Part shown: piece after piece, positions 13,974-23,967 of the stretch
Layout of the letters: every line of letters starts with the position of its first letter
How positions within the stretch are numbered: position 1 is the stretch's first letter
Assembly: GCA_949287815.1 (NCBI GenBank)
Contig: CASEHS010000021.1
Span: 1 to 34,611 of the forward strand
DNA length: 34,611 nucleotides
Source of the DNA: an uncultured Bacillota bacterium
GTDB lineage: Bacteria > Bacillota > Clostridia > Christensenellales > Borkfalkiaceae
Direction: 5' to 3'
Notes under the pieces: generated by a model
Told to the model about the DNA's origin: nothing
What the model saw: only the letters and a program-made list of their open reading frames with translations
The model's database searches: none
Position numbers and translations under genes: made by a program

Positions 13974-15692
13974 ATGGGTGCTTTTGCGGAACTGAAAAAA
14001 TTCAGGGGAAAAATATTTCTTTGTTGTATCGTACTCGCAGTAGCGGCTTTTTCGAGTATGTTCCTTCCGACTATAATGTCAGATATCATCGATAACGGAA
14101 TAAATGTCGGAAATATGGATTATATTCTGAAAAACGGTTTGCTCATGGTGGTTCTGGCGGTCATCTCCATGATAAGTTACCTTTTGTCAGCCAGACTTAT
14201 AGCCGGGATCGTAGTCAATTTTTCAAAAAATCTGAAATTCAGGATATTCCGGAAGATAAACAAACTTTCGTTTTCTCAGTTTTCCCTTATAGGCCCTTCG
14301 GCATTGCTCTCGAGAACTATGGAAGACGTGGATCTGCTGAGTGAAAGCGTATATTTTCTTCTGAGAGTAAGCATAACTTTACCGGTCATGTTTATAGGAG
14401 GCATCGTTCTTTCTCTCAGCAAGGACGCGGTGCTTTCGCTTATAATGCTCATATTTCTGCCGGTAATGGTGGTAGCCGTGTTTTTAGTGGGCAGAAAGCT
14501 TTTCGACCTTTGGAACGACGCGGATAATCAGATGGACAGATTGAATCAGATCCTCAGAGAACGTCTTTCCGGTATCAGAGTCATAAGAGCTTTCAATCGT
14601 GAACCTACGGAACATAATAAACTTAAAAACGTGGTTTGCGATATGACGGACAGACTTGTTTCCGCAAATATAAGATCCGGTACGCTCGATCCGGTTTCCT
14701 TGCTTCTTCTCAACCTTACGACCGTTGCAATCATATATTTCGGCGGATTGCGCGTGCAGCCGGGAGGAGCGGTTTCTGCCGCTTCCGTTTTTGCGGTTGT
14801 ACAGTATGTCTCCATGATAATGAACAGCGTAATGATGTTAAGCATAGGGATATTGTTTTTGCCGCGGATCCGCGTAAAGCTGATGAGGATAAATCAGGTC
14901 CTCAAGGCAGATACCACGGAAAAAGTCACGTACGAAAAAGTTCCGCTCGGCGGAAACATAAATTTTGAAAACGTAAGTTTCAAATATGCGGACAGCGACG
15001 AGTATGTACTCGAAAACATCAGCATTGATATAAAAGACGGCCAGACTATAGCTTTCATCGGAGGTACGGGTTCGGGAAAAAGTTCTGTCCTGAGGCTGCT
15101 TCTCGGGTTTTATCAGCCTACCGACGGAGATATCCTTTATGACGGTATTTCTTATAAAGCTCTTAATCCCGCGTCGATAAGGGATAATATTTCGTGCGTG
15201 CTGCAACGTACCGCGATATTTTCCGAGAGTGTTGCGGAAAATATCCTTCTCGGCAACGCTGACGCCTCTCGTGAACAGGTCCTTAATGCTATGGATATAG
15301 CCGAAATCAGAAGCTATGTGGACTCCTACCCCGACGGTTTGGATCATAAGCTCGAACAAGGCGGCGCAAACCTTTCCGGCGGACAAAAACAAAGAATGGT
15401 GATTGCGCGTTCTATACTCCGGGATGCAAGTATATATATTTTCGATGATTGTTTTTCCGCTCTGGATTTTCTTACGGAAAGCAGACTGCGCGCAAAATTG
15501 AACGCTTACATAAAAGGAAAAACACAGATAGTCTGTACGCAGCGTATCGCGACGGCTATGTCTGCAGATAAAATATACGTATTCGACAAAGGACGCATCG
15601 TCGGAGAAGGAAAACATTCCGATTTGCTCATAAATTGCGAAATATATAAAGAAATATATAATTCGCAGGTAGGAGGAGACTTGAATGGTTGA
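13974..15692 (+). CDS. ABC exporter half-transporter with degenerate ATPase site (subunit 1)
   Basis: The 572-residue half-transporter has an N-terminal six-helix exporter domain (about residues 12-310) and a C-terminal nucleotide-binding domain. Walker A is GGTGSGKSS (363-371), the signature is canonical LSGGQ (468-472), and Walker B is IYIFDD (487-492). The catalytic Glu is replaced by Asp492 and the switch His by Gln523 (CTQRIAT). These changes are typical of the non-hydrolysing partner in heterodimeric multidrug exporters such as BmrC/BmrD or TM287/288. The partner gene overlaps by 8 bases. AGGA precedes the ATG. The likely role is export of drugs, peptides or lipids; the substrate is unknown. 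Confidence 0.92.
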   Translation: MGAFAELKKFRGKIFLCCIVLAVAAFSSMFLPTIMSDIIDNGINVGNMDYILKNGLLMVVLAVISMISYLLSARLIAGIVVNFSKNLKFRIFRKINKLSFSQFSLIGPSALLSRTMEDVDLLSESVYFLLRVSITLPVMFIGGIVLSLSKDAVLSLIMLIFLPVMVVAVFLVGRKLFDLWNDADNQMDRLNQILRERLSGIRVIRAFNREPTEHNKLKNVVCDMTDRLVSANIRSGTLDPVSLLLLNLTTVAIIYFGGLRVQPGGAVSAASVFAVVQYVSMIMNSVMMLSIGILFLPRIRVKLMRINQVLKADTTEKVTYEKVPLGGNINFENVSFKYADSDEYVLENISIDIKDGQTIAFIGGTGSGKSSVLRLLLGFYQPTDGDILYDGISYKALNPASIRDNISCVLQRTAIFSESVAENILLGNADASREQVLNAMDIAEIRSYVDSYPDGLDHKLEQGGANLSGGQKQRMVIARSILRDASIYIFDDCFSALDFLTESRLRAKLNAYIKGKTQIVCTQRIATAMSADKIYVFDKGRIVGEGKHSDLLINCEIYKEIYNSQVGGDLNG

Positions 15693-17496
15693 CCACGAAC
15701 TGAGAGAAAAAATAAATAAAGAACTTAAGATCAAGTATCCGACCTTCACGATCCTGAAAAGACTGCTTTCGGAAACTAAACCGATAGCGGGCAGATTATT
15801 TGTGGCAGTGATATTTTCGGTAATATCCGTCGGAGTATGGCTGTTGTCGCCTTATATTATCGGAAACCTTACTGAGGTATTGAATCAGTATTATACAGGA
15901 GTCGTTCAGACTCTTGATATGAACGCGCTCGTTGCGGGATGTCTTATTCTTCTTACGGGATACTGCCTGAAATTCGGCGCCGATCTCGGAAAAGTCATAA
16001 TAATGAACAATACGGTGAGCCGTCTGTTTACGGCTACATTCCGCGTAAGGATATCTGATAAAATAAAACGGCTTCCCGTTTCTTATATCGATTCCACCCC
16101 GCACGGAGAAATCATCGCGCGTACGATAAACGACGTTTCCCGTATGGGTACCACCGTGCATTCCTTTCTCAATATGGCTATCATGGGCGTGATCCAGCTT
16201 ATCGCGATAATAGTGATAATGTTTACGATCAATCCGGTTATTGCGGCAGTTATCGTGGTCACGATCCCGATATCTACGCTTATAGCAGCTAAAATCGCTT
16301 CCCTGAGCGAAAAGCATTACTCTGAAAGACAAAAATACACGGGGAAACTCTATGCTCATATAGAAGAACATTATACCGGCTTTATGACCGTAAAAGCGTA
16401 TAATATAGAAAATAAGAGAGAAGAAAAACTTTCTTCCATCCTGGATCTTTATACCGCCGCAAATGAAAAAGCGTTTTTCTATTCCGAAAGCGTCTCACCC
16501 GTCATTTCCCTCTCGAACAACATCAGTTTTATTATAGTATGTATACTCGGAGGATGGATGGCGATAAATCAGACTATGAACGTCGGTTCGATAGTAAGCG
16601 TGGTGCTTTATGCGCGTTACCTTTCCTCTCCTTTCGAACAGATCGCTTCTTCAATGAGTATGTTTCAGCAGGTCCTCGCTTCGGCGCGTCGGGTTTACGA
16701 TCTGCTCGATTACCCCGAAATGAGCGTAACGGAGTCGCCTGTCCGCATTGAAAACGTCAAAGGCAACGTCAGATTCGAAAATATAGCCTTCAGCTATTCC
16801 CCCGATAAACCGCTTATCACGGACCTCTCCATAGACGTAAAAGCAGGACAGAAAGTGGCCATCGTCGGTCCCACGGGAGGAGGCAAAACTACCTTGATAA
16901 ATTTGCTGATGCGTTTTTACGACGTCCAGAAGGGCAGGATCCTTATCGACGGCGTCGATACGTCGACAATGACCAGAGAAGACCTCAGAAATATGTTCAG
17001 TATGGTGCTGCAGGATACCTGGTTGTTCAACGGAACAGTCAAGGAGAACATAGGCTACGGCAAGGAAGGAGCAGACGATGCCGAGATTATCGAGGCCAGC
17101 AAACAGGCGTACTGCGACCACTTCATTAAAACTCTGCCCCACAGCTACGACACTGTCCTCAGTAATGATATGACTTCGGTTTCTGCCGGACAAAAACAGC
17201 TGCTCACTATTGCGCGCGCTTTTCTTTCCGACCGAAAGATACTCATCCTCGATGAAGCTACTTCGAGCGTGGATACACGTACCGAAATACTCATCCAGAA
17301 AGCCATGGATAATCTTATGAAAGGACGTACTTCCTTTGTCATAGCTCACAGACTTTCAACTATAGTCGACGCGGATATTATTCTCGTGGTAAATAACGGA
17401 AATATCGTCGAAACGGGCACACATAAAGAACTGCTTGCCAAAAAAGGTTTTTACAGCCAAATATACAACAGTCAGTACGCATTGATCAGAAACTGA
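15685..17496 (+). CDS. ABC exporter half-transporter, catalytic partner (subunit 2)
   Basis: The 603-residue partner has six membrane helices (about residues 35-325) and a nucleotide-binding domain. Walker A is GPTGGGKTT (395-403) and Walker B is ILDEATSSVD, with catalytic Glu524. The switch histidine His555 is in IAHRLS. Its signature is the variant VSAGQ (499-503) rather than LSGGQ. In the heterodimer this variant would face subunit 1's degenerate Walker motifs, while subunit 1's canonical signature completes the active site here. The asymmetry is thus consistent in both subunits. The ATG lies inside the end of subunit 1, with AGGAGGAG six bases upstream, so the two are translationally coupled. 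Confidence 0.93.
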   Translation: MVDHELREKINKELKIKYPTFTILKRLLSETKPIAGRLFVAVIFSVISVGVWLLSPYIIGNLTEVLNQYYTGVVQTLDMNALVAGCLILLTGYCLKFGADLGKVIIMNNTVSRLFTATFRVRISDKIKRLPVSYIDSTPHGEIIARTINDVSRMGTTVHSFLNMAIMGVIQLIAIIVIMFTINPVIAAVIVVTIPISTLIAAKIASLSEKHYSERQKYTGKLYAHIEEHYTGFMTVKAYNIENKREEKLSSILDLYTAANEKAFFYSESVSPVISLSNNISFIIVCILGGWMAINQTMNVGSIVSVVLYARYLSSPFEQIASSMSMFQQVLASARRVYDLLDYPEMSVTESPVRIENVKGNVRFENIAFSYSPDKPLITDLSIDVKAGQKVAIVGPTGGGKTTLINLLMRFYDVQKGRILIDGVDTSTMTREDLRNMFSMVLQDTWLFNGTVKENIGYGKEGADDAEIIEASKQAYCDHFIKTLPHSYDTVLSNDMTSVSAGQKQLLTIARAFLSDRKILILDEATSSVDTRTEILIQKAMDNLMKGRTSFVIAHRLSTIVDADIILVVNNGNIVETGTHKELLAKKGFYSQIYNSQYALIRN

Positions 17497-17834
17497 CGCT
17501 TTCCCTTTATTAAAGTTTGCGCGTCAGGGTCCGTTAAGACCTTATGAAAAAACTATATAAATGTAAGGCAAAGACTGATGACTTAAAACGATTCGGTTAT
17601 AAACAAAGAATTTATATGCAGCACGGAATATAAGACAAAGAATATAAACAATGTAAAATGTAAAGTCGGGAATATATATGCAAGGTAAAATATAAGGCAA
17701 AAAGAAATGTGCCGACCGTTTCGGAAACGGCATAAAACATCTCCGTGCAGACAAGTTCTTTGATCCGGGACACGTTTTTGAGCAGCTGACCGGAAGTGCG
17801 CGGTGATTTTAAATAAGATTACGGAAAAAAGGCA
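17497..17834. other. A-rich intergenic region between converging genes
   Basis: No gene is evident. A long-range stem, CTGACGC (17493-17499) with GCGTCAG (17521-17527), overlaps the stop codon of the exporter gene but has no T-run. From 17560 to 17710 the sequence is A-rich and loosely repeats an AATATAAGRCAAAG-like motif. Confidence 0.45.
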
Positions 17835-17864
17835 TTATCCCGGGAACAGTTGTCCCCGGGATAA
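17835..17864. terminator. Strong hairpin, terminator of the surface-protein gene
   Basis: TTATCCCGGG (17835-17844) pairs with CCCGGGATAA (17855-17864). Read leftward, behind the surface-protein gene, a T6 tract follows after a short gap. It could also stop rightward read-through from the exporter operon. Confidence 0.7.
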
Positions 17865-17899
17865 AATTATGAAGAAAATGAAAACTTTATGAGTCTTTA

Positions 17900-19300
17900 T
17901 CAGGATGGGAAGACGTTTTTGCCCAGACTTACTGTCGGAAGAAGGGAAGGCGGAATAAGGGAGTCGCATCCGTAGAAAGCGAAGTCGCCGATATAGAGCA
18001 AAGCGTCGTTTACCGAAACGGAGAAGAGGAAGGAGCAGTCCTCGAAGGCGTGTGCTCCGACATAAAGCAGTTCGGGATCGAATACGGCGCCGGTAATGCT
18101 TTTGCCGTCAAAGGCGTAGTCGGCGATTGCCAAGGTGCCCTCGCGCACGGTGAATACACCGGGATCATCGCCTTTGAGCACAAGCAGGCAGTTGCCGAGG
18201 TAAACTCCGCCGTCAGGCTGATTTTCGAGCCATGCGGTTTTGGCAAAAGCTTCTCTGCCGGCGCCGAGTAATTGTCCTTCACATATCACCTCGCCGAGGT
18301 TTCCGCAGCCGAAGAAAGCTTGTTCTCCGATCCTTTCCAACGAAGGAAGAGTTATTTTTTTCAGCAGAGTATTATACGCAAATACTTTGTCGCCTATGGC
18401 TCTTACTGCTTCGGTACCGTTTTCGGCGGGCACCACTATCTCGTCCAGGGTGCGACCGAGATCCGTAAGACCCGTTACTACCCCTTCCTCCACGATCAGC
18501 GCTCTGCTTTTCCATTTAGCGGTGAGGGTGACGTCCTCGGTGAGCTTCCAGATAGTTTCGTTCATGGGTTCTTCGCCGTAATACCAGCCGCAGAATTCGT
18601 AATATTCGTTTTCGGGGGGCAGGTCAGGAATAAACAGACTGTTATATGTCACGGTGGTTTCGTAAACGATGAGTTGTCCGATCTCCGTTACGTAGTTTAT
18701 TTTATAGACCTTCGGGATCCATTGGGCTGTAAGGGTGACATTATCGAAAACGCCTTGAGAAGCGTCGAATATTTCGTTACCGATAAGCCAGCAGGAAAAG
18801 TCGTGACCGATAAGTTCGGGGATTTCAGGGGTAAAGGCGCACCCTTCCTCAGCTTCTATCGGAGGCAGTTCGCTTCCGCCCCTTGTATTGAAGCTTACCG
18901 TATATATCGGCAGTCTTCTGATACACACGTCGTAAACGGCTTGTTCTTCGCCGTTTCTTACGCCTATGTAAAAGGTATTGTCGCCTGCACTGAGAGAAGC
19001 TACTCCGTTTTGCATAACGGTCTCTTCGGTGCTGCCGGAAATAGCGTATTCCGCACCGTCTGCTACGGCGATCACAGGAGTAAAATCAAAAATTTCCGTC
19101 GAGTTTCCGACTTTCAGCGAAAATGCATTTCCTTCCTGAGTAAAGCCTTCGAGATACAGTCCCACGGGGTCGGTGACTTTCGATACGTTGAGTCTGTTTC
19201 CGGGAAGTGTTATTATTCCGGCAAGGATGAGAGCTACGGGTATCAGAAGTAAAGCTACCGCGCCGAGACTGATACCGAAAATCAGTTTTTGTTTTTTCAT
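17900..19300 (-). CDS. Surface protein with InlB-type repeats and BspA-like leucine-rich repeats
   Basis: This is a 466-residue extracellular protein. A short basic start and one hydrophobic segment (about residues 7-30) form a signal anchor. A beta-sandwich of about 120 residues follows (ending YDVCIRRLP). Next are two InlB/Flg_new-type repeats, from YTVSFNTRGG to LTAQW and from YKINYVTE to LTAKW. Last come BspA-type leucine-rich repeats (LRR_5 style: AIGDKVFAYNTLLKKITLPSLERIGEQAFFGCGN...), about six units to the C-terminus. Such proteins commonly mediate adhesion or binding in gut Firmicutes. I start at the ATG at 19300, with AGAGAGG 8 bases upstream; the frame is open for 64 more codons without one. 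No LPXTG sorting signal is present. Confidence 0.8.
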   Translation of the reverse strand: MKKQKLIFGISLGAVALLLIPVALILAGIITLPGNRLNVSKVTDPVGLYLEGFTQEGNAFSLKVGNSTEIFDFTPVIAVADGAEYAISGSTEETVMQNGVASLSAGDNTFYIGVRNGEEQAVYDVCIRRLPIYTVSFNTRGGSELPPIEAEEGCAFTPEIPELIGHDFSCWLIGNEIFDASQGVFDNVTLTAQWIPKVYKINYVTEIGQLIVYETTVTYNSLFIPDLPPENEYYEFCGWYYGEEPMNETIWKLTEDVTLTAKWKSRALIVEEGVVTGLTDLGRTLDEIVVPAENGTEAVRAIGDKVFAYNTLLKKITLPSLERIGEQAFFGCGNLGEVICEGQLLGAGREAFAKTAWLENQPDGGVYLGNCLLVLKGDDPGVFTVREGTLAIADYAFDGKSITGAVFDPELLYVGAHAFEDCSFLFSVSVNDALLYIGDFAFYGCDSLIPPSLLPTVSLGKNVFPS

Positions 19301-19664
19301 TTTTACTACCTCTCTTGATTTTTTTCTCCCCTCGAAGTCGGTTCGGTCATACCGTCCGGTCATATTGCTTTTTGTCTTCCGAGCGACTCGATAAAGACTT
19401 TTTTTTTCAGACAGGTTTCCGACCGCTTCCGGCGGGTGAGTGCCCTCATTTTGCATCTCCGACCGCAGCGGATCATGCCGCAATAAAAACAATTTTGTCG
19501 TTTTTCGCCGTATTTGTCTTGAGTTCGGAGTTTTCGGCGCTTAAAAAAACTCCTGAAAGATAAAAACAGAGGATAAAAAAGTGGTAGATTTTTTTAATTT
19601 GCGGTATAATATTTCAGGAGCGGAAAAAGTCGCTTACGAGTAAAATTTGTCAAAGGACAGAATA
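19301..19664. other. Divergent intergenic region
   Basis: This region lies between the leftward surface-protein gene and the rightward phosphodiesterase gene. A TATAAT at 19605-19610 is the likely -10 box for the phosphodiesterase. No gene is seen. Confidence 0.5.
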
Positions 19665-20441
19665 ATGAATAAAAAAATAAATTTATATGACACTTGGCTT
19701 GTTAACCGTACCATAGCGCACAGAGGACTGCATGACGAGCGTTTGCCGGAAAACAGTCTCGGAGCTTTTCGTGCCGCCGTGGAAAAAGGCTACGCCATCG
19801 AAACCGATCTCCAGCTTACCGCAGACGGAGTGATCGTCGTTTTCCATGACGAAAAAATGAAACGCATGACAGGCAGAGAGCTTGTGATAAACGACTGCAT
19901 GTACGACGAAATAAAAGACATTCCCCTTATCGGGGGCGAAAACGAATACATTCCCACACTCGAGCAGTTGCTTGAGACAGTAGACGGCAAAGTTCCTTTG
20001 CTCATAGAAATAAAGACTCACGAAAATATCGGGTCGCTTGAAGCGCCTTTAACGGAAAGGCTGAGACGTTATAACGGCGAATTTGCCGTACAGTCTTTCA
20101 ATCCTTTCATAGTAAAGTGGTTCAGAAAAAACGCGCCAGAATTCGTACGCGGACAGCTTGCCGCTTTTTTTGACGTTGAATTCGGCAACGGGGTAAGGGC
20201 TTGGCTGCAGCGGCGCGTATTGCGCAATTGTATGCTGAACGGAATATGCGGAGCACAGTTTACATCCTACGACACCAAAGGGATAAAAAGAAAAAGGCTG
20301 CTTCGTATAAAGAAGAAGATGCCAGTATTGATGTGGACTGTGAGGACGCCCGAAAGGCTTGAAAGCTGCAAGGGGTATTTTGACAATATAATATTTGAAG
20401 ATTTTCTTCCGCCCGTTGAATTGTCGAAACAGAAGCTATAG
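19665..20441 (+). CDS. Glycerophosphodiester phosphodiesterase
   Basis: The 258-residue cytoplasmic enzyme of the GDPD family hydrolyses glycerophosphodiesters to glycerol 3-phosphate and an alcohol. Catalytic motifs are clear: His19-Arg20 in IAHRG, then PENS, Glu46 and Asp48 in IETDLQLTADG, and His61 in FHD. Later conserved elements are LLIEIKTH (Glu/Lys metal-site region), VQSFNP and MWTVRTPE. No signal peptide is present. I choose the ATG at 19665 with AAAGGA seven bases upstream; an in-frame TTG six codons earlier is unlikely. It is transcribed alone and ends at a strong terminator. Confidence 0.92.
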   Translation: MNKKINLYDTWLVNRTIAHRGLHDERLPENSLGAFRAAVEKGYAIETDLQLTADGVIVVFHDEKMKRMTGRELVINDCMYDEIKDIPLIGGENEYIPTLEQLLETVDGKVPLLIEIKTHENIGSLEAPLTERLRRYNGEFAVQSFNPFIVKWFRKNAPEFVRGQLAAFFDVEFGNGVRAWLQRRVLRNCMLNGICGAQFTSYDTKGIKRKRLLRIKKKMPVLMWTVRTPERLESCKGYFDNIIFEDFLPPVELSKQKL

Positions 20442-20500
20442 AGTCTGTAAATATCGAAAAACAGAATAATTTGACACGAAAACAGGTTTTAGTGCAACGA

Positions 20501-20535
20501 ACTCCCGACTTCATGCAACGAAGTCGGGAGTTTTT
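20501..20535 (+). terminator. Rho-independent terminator of the phosphodiesterase gene
   Basis: ACTCCCGACTTC (20501-20512) pairs with GAAGTCGGGAGT (20520-20531), followed by TTTT. There is no T-run in the opposite direction, so it does not terminate argS. Confidence 0.9.
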
Positions 20536-20612
20536 GATTTTAATATAGTCAGTTTCCGTTACTCGGAGCGACTGAGGCGCCTTAAATTCTCACGGCGCCC
20601 GATTAAAGCGGT

Positions 20613-22313
20613 TTACATTTTGTCTACGGGAGTTATCCCCAGAAGCGACAGTCCGGAGCGGAGTATGGCTTCGGTGCATTCGGTAAGGACAAGGCGGGCT
20701 TTTTTGGCGCTGTCGTCGGTGCCCGAGATACGGTTTTCAAGGTAAAAGCGGTTGAAGGATTGAGCCAGGTCGATGAGGTATTTGCTTATGACGGAAGGTT
20801 CGTATTTTTGTGCGGCGTCAACGAGGATCTCGGGGTACTTCTGAATAAGCTTTACGGTCTCGAAAGCCGAAGGATTATTCAGAGCGCCGTAGTCTGCGGG
20901 GGAGGCTATATCATCGGAGCGTCCGGATTTTTCAAAAAGACTCATACAGCGGGCGTGCGTATATTGCAGATACGGAGAAGTTTCGCCGTCGAAATTCAGG
21001 ACCCTGTCGAGGCTGAAGGTTATATCTTTTATTCTTGCGTTGCAGAGCGCGCCGAATATGACCGCTCCCACACCTACCGCTTCAGCTGTTTCGGCTTTGT
21101 TTTCAAGCGAAGGACTTTTTTCCCGTATTACGGTTTCCGCCTTTTTGACGGCGGCGTCGAGGACGTCTTCCAGCCAGACGGCGTTTCCTTTACGTGTGGA
21201 CATACTGCCCTCTTCGAGAGATACCATACCGTATGCAACGTGCACGAGGTCTTTTGCCCATTCGCAGCCTTCGAGTTCCAGCACCTTGAAAAATTGTTTG
21301 AAGTGCAGGTTTTGCTGATAGGCGACCACATAAAGGCATTTATCGAAGTTATACTTTTGTTTACGCCAGTGTGCGGCTGCCATGTCGCGGGTGGCGTACA
21401 GGGTTGAGCCGTTGGATTTTACGAGCAGGCAGGGAGGCATATCGTATTCGGAGAGGTCCACCATTTCGGCGCCTTCGGAAATGACTGTGAGGTGTTTTTT
21501 TCTCAGGTCGTCCAGGACGGCGGGCATTTTGTCGGTATAAAAGCTTTCGCCGCTCCAGTCGTCGAAATGCACGTGAAGTCTTTCATATACTTTTTTTACG
21601 TCTTTCAGAGTGATCTCTTTGCAGAAGTTCAGTATTTTCAGAGCTTCGGGATCGCCCTGTTCCATTTTACGGAACCATTCGCGGGCGGCGTCTTCGAGTT
21701 CGGGATGGTTTTCGGCTTCGGTGTGAAACCTTACATAGAGCTCCTGAAGCGAACGGGTGTTGAAGTTCATAGAAGCGAGGTCCTCTTTTTTTGCCCAGAG
21801 TTTGATCGCCACTGCAAGTTTTCCGAACTGGGTGCCCCAGTCGCCGAGATGGTTTATGCCTATCGTGTTATAGCCGAGAAATTTGAAAAGTTTATAAAGC
21901 GCACTGCCTATGACCGTAGTCCCGAGGTGACCGATGTGGAAGGGTTTTGCGATATTTATGCTGCTGTATTCCACTATAACGGTTTTCCCTGCTCCGATAT
22001 TTTCCGTTCCGTAGTTTGCGCCGGCGCTTCGGGCTTCTTCAAGCACTTTTTCTGCCGTTTTTGTTCTGTTCAGGAAAAAGTTGAGGTATCCGCCTTTTAC
22101 TTCTGTTTTTTCGACAACACCTTCCGTTTTTACGCTTTTGGAAAGAGCCTCGGCAATTGCGGCGGGATTTTTGCCCAGTTGCTTGGCAAATTTGAAGCAA
22201 GGCAGAGCAAAATCGCCTAAAGCAGGGTCCGAGACGGGAACGATCAACGAAAGTGCGTCGTTTCCGATTATATTATCGTCTATACTTTCAAGAACTGTCT
22301 TTTTAAGATCCAT
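20613..22313 (-). CDS. argS: Arginyl-tRNA synthetase
   Basis: ArgS charges tRNA-Arg with arginine using ATP. The 566-residue class I synthetase has an N-terminal additional domain (about residues 1-110) and the HIGH motif as FHIGHLG (125-131). GINHLGDWGTQFGKL, typical of ArgS, follows. The KMSKS-equivalent is MSTRKGN. The helical anticodon-binding domain has LQYTHAR and ends ...GLSLLGITPVDKM, characteristic of ArgS C-termini. I place the start at 22313, where AAAGG stands seven bases upstream. An ATG at 22352 overlaps the end of the carboxypeptidase gene and has no good site. Distance to the upstream stop is 25 bases, so it shares the carboxypeptidase transcript. Confidence 0.96.
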   Translation of the reverse strand: MDLKKTVLESIDDNIIGNDALSLIVPVSDPALGDFALPCFKFAKQLGKNPAAIAEALSKSVKTEGVVEKTEVKGGYLNFFLNRTKTAEKVLEEARSAGANYGTENIGAGKTVIVEYSSINIAKPFHIGHLGTTVIGSALYKLFKFLGYNTIGINHLGDWGTQFGKLAVAIKLWAKKEDLASMNFNTRSLQELYVRFHTEAENHPELEDAAREWFRKMEQGDPEALKILNFCKEITLKDVKKVYERLHVHFDDWSGESFYTDKMPAVLDDLRKKHLTVISEGAEMVDLSEYDMPPCLLVKSNGSTLYATRDMAAAHWRKQKYNFDKCLYVVAYQQNLHFKQFFKVLELEGCEWAKDLVHVAYGMVSLEEGSMSTRKGNAVWLEDVLDAAVKKAETVIREKSPSLENKAETAEAVGVGAVIFGALCNARIKDITFSLDRVLNFDGETSPYLQYTHARCMSLFEKSGRSDDIASPADYGALNNPSAFETVKLIQKYPEILVDAAQKYEPSVISKYLIDLAQSFNRFYLENRISGTDDSAKKARLVLTECTEAILRSGLSLLGITPVDKM

Positions 22314-22338
22314 GATTTTACCTTTTATATTCCGATTA

Positions 22339-23847
22339 TTATATTCCGACATGATATAGCTCAGAGTACTTGTTTTTAAGATAGTTTATGTAATGGGAGG
22401 GATCGAACTTTCCTCCCACCGCTCTTTCAAACACCTTGTTTGCGTACTCAGAATTCCCGTAACGGTGGATTTTTTCTTTCAGCCATTCGTTGATACGCAA
22501 AGTATTGCCTTGAGACAAAGATCTCAACACGTCGAAATCTTTGTTCATGGCGTCGAAGATCTGAGAAGAAAAAGCGGAGCCGAGGGCGTAGGAAGGGAAA
22601 TAGCCGAAAGTCGAAGTCCAGTGAACGTCCTGCAGTATTCCCAAAGCCGGCGACGGAGGAGTAAGACCGAAAAACTCTTCAAAGAGTTCGTTCCATCTTT
22701 TTTCCGCTTCATTGACGGACAAACCGTTCAGAAGCTCCTGCTCCATTTTGTATCTTACAATAATATGTTTAAAATAGGTAAGCTCGTCCGCTTCGGTACG
22801 GATAAAGGAATTTTTTACTATATTCACCTGTTTATACATTTTGTCGGCGGTGAGTTCTTTGACGGAAAGCCGACGTGTGCCGAAATTCTTTTTGAATTCC
22901 GCGAGATGAGCTTCCCAAAACTCTCTGCTGCGGCCGATAATATTTTCATAAAAACGGCTTTGAGATTCGTGCAAAGCCATATCTTTGCATCCGAAAGAAA
23001 AAGTGTCGTTGAGATTTTTGTCTATGTTCTGTTCGAAAAGAGCATGACCGCCCTCGTGGATCGCGGAAAAGATTGCGCTTAAAACGTCGCGCTCATAATA
23101 ATGCACGGTAAAACGCACATCGCCCGATCCGAACCCCGTAGTAAAGGGATGTTCGCTTTCACCGATCTTGCCGCGCGATTCATCGTAACCCATTGCGCCC
23201 GCTATATACTTTATAAATTTCTCCTGCCGGGTCTTATCGTACTTTTCCCTTGCAAACGAAAGCCCTTCCGCCTGACATTTTTCACATACCTCGTTTACAA
23301 AAGGAACGAGTTCTTTTATCAGTTTATCGAAAAAGCTGTCGTAATCGGCTTGAGTGTAACCGCATGAAAAATCGTCAAGCAGTTTGTCGTACCCTTTGAG
23401 TTCGGGAGTCTCAAGGTAACCGATATGTTCCTTGTTTATTTGTATTACCTGTTCCAAAACGGGAGCAAATATCGAAAAGTCGTCCTTCGTTTTGGCTTCC
23501 TGCCACACCTTCGGCGAAACAGCAAATATCCTGCTTTGCCTTTCTACAAAATCCTGAGGCAGCTTTCGACTCTCCTCCATTTCCTTGAGTATTACCTCGA
23601 TCTCATGCGCTTCGACTTTTTCGAGTTTATCCTTATTGCGCGCAAGCTCACATACGACTTCATAAATATGCGAGTCGGTAACAAGATCGTGCACCTTCAG
23701 ACTTAAATAGGGAATATATTCCGAATAGGCTGTCATGTCGCCGCCGCCCGCATAAGTCTGAGAATCCCATCCTGCCAGGTAAAACATATAATTATATGCG
23801 AGTATTTCTTTTCTCCATGCTTTGTATTCCTGTAACAGCTTTTGCAT
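22339..23847 (-). CDS. M32-family metallocarboxypeptidase
   Basis: This zinc carboxypeptidase (thermostable carboxypeptidase 1 / Taq family) removes C-terminal amino acids from peptides in the cytoplasm. At 502 residues it is full length. The zinc site is HEGGH (264-268), with the third ligand Glu294 in HESQSR (293-298). Other family motifs are HPFTTG (233-238), DVRFT (243-247) and GYDKLLDDFSCG (152-163). AAGGAGGGG stands 5 bases before the ATG. It is the first gene of an operon with argS; the start of the argS frame overlaps its end. Confidence 0.95.
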   Translation of the reverse strand: MQKLLQEYKAWRKEILAYNYMFYLAGWDSQTYAGGGDMTAYSEYIPYLSLKVHDLVTDSHIYEVVCELARNKDKLEKVEAHEIEVILKEMEESRKLPQDFVERQSRIFAVSPKVWQEAKTKDDFSIFAPVLEQVIQINKEHIGYLETPELKGYDKLLDDFSCGYTQADYDSFFDKLIKELVPFVNEVCEKCQAEGLSFAREKYDKTRQEKFIKYIAGAMGYDESRGKIGESEHPFTTGFGSGDVRFTVHYYERDVLSAIFSAIHEGGHALFEQNIDKNLNDTFSFGCKDMALHESQSRFYENIIGRSREFWEAHLAEFKKNFGTRRLSVKELTADKMYKQVNIVKNSFIRTEADELTYFKHIIVRYKMEQELLNGLSVNEAEKRWNELFEEFFGLTPPSPALGILQDVHWTSTFGYFPSYALGSAFSSQIFDAMNKDFDVLRSLSQGNTLRINEWLKEKIHRYGNSEYANKVFERAVGGKFDPSHYINYLKNKYSELYHVGI

Positions 23848-23885
23848 AACCCCTCCTTGAAATAACAGCTTGTAACATACGTATT

Positions 23886-23914
23886 ATTTTAACATAACAC
23901 GCCGTGAAATGCAA
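23886..23914 (-). promoter_or_regulatory. Promoter of the carboxypeptidase-argS operon
   Basis: On the minus strand TTGCAT (complement of 23909-23914), 17 bases, then TAAAAT (complement of 23886-23891), preceded by TG as an extended -10. It is 38 bases before the start codon. Confidence 0.65.
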
Positions 23915-23967
23915 GGTATTTTCGAGTTTTGAAAAAACAGCTCCGTATTAGTTTTTCAGACACCGAA

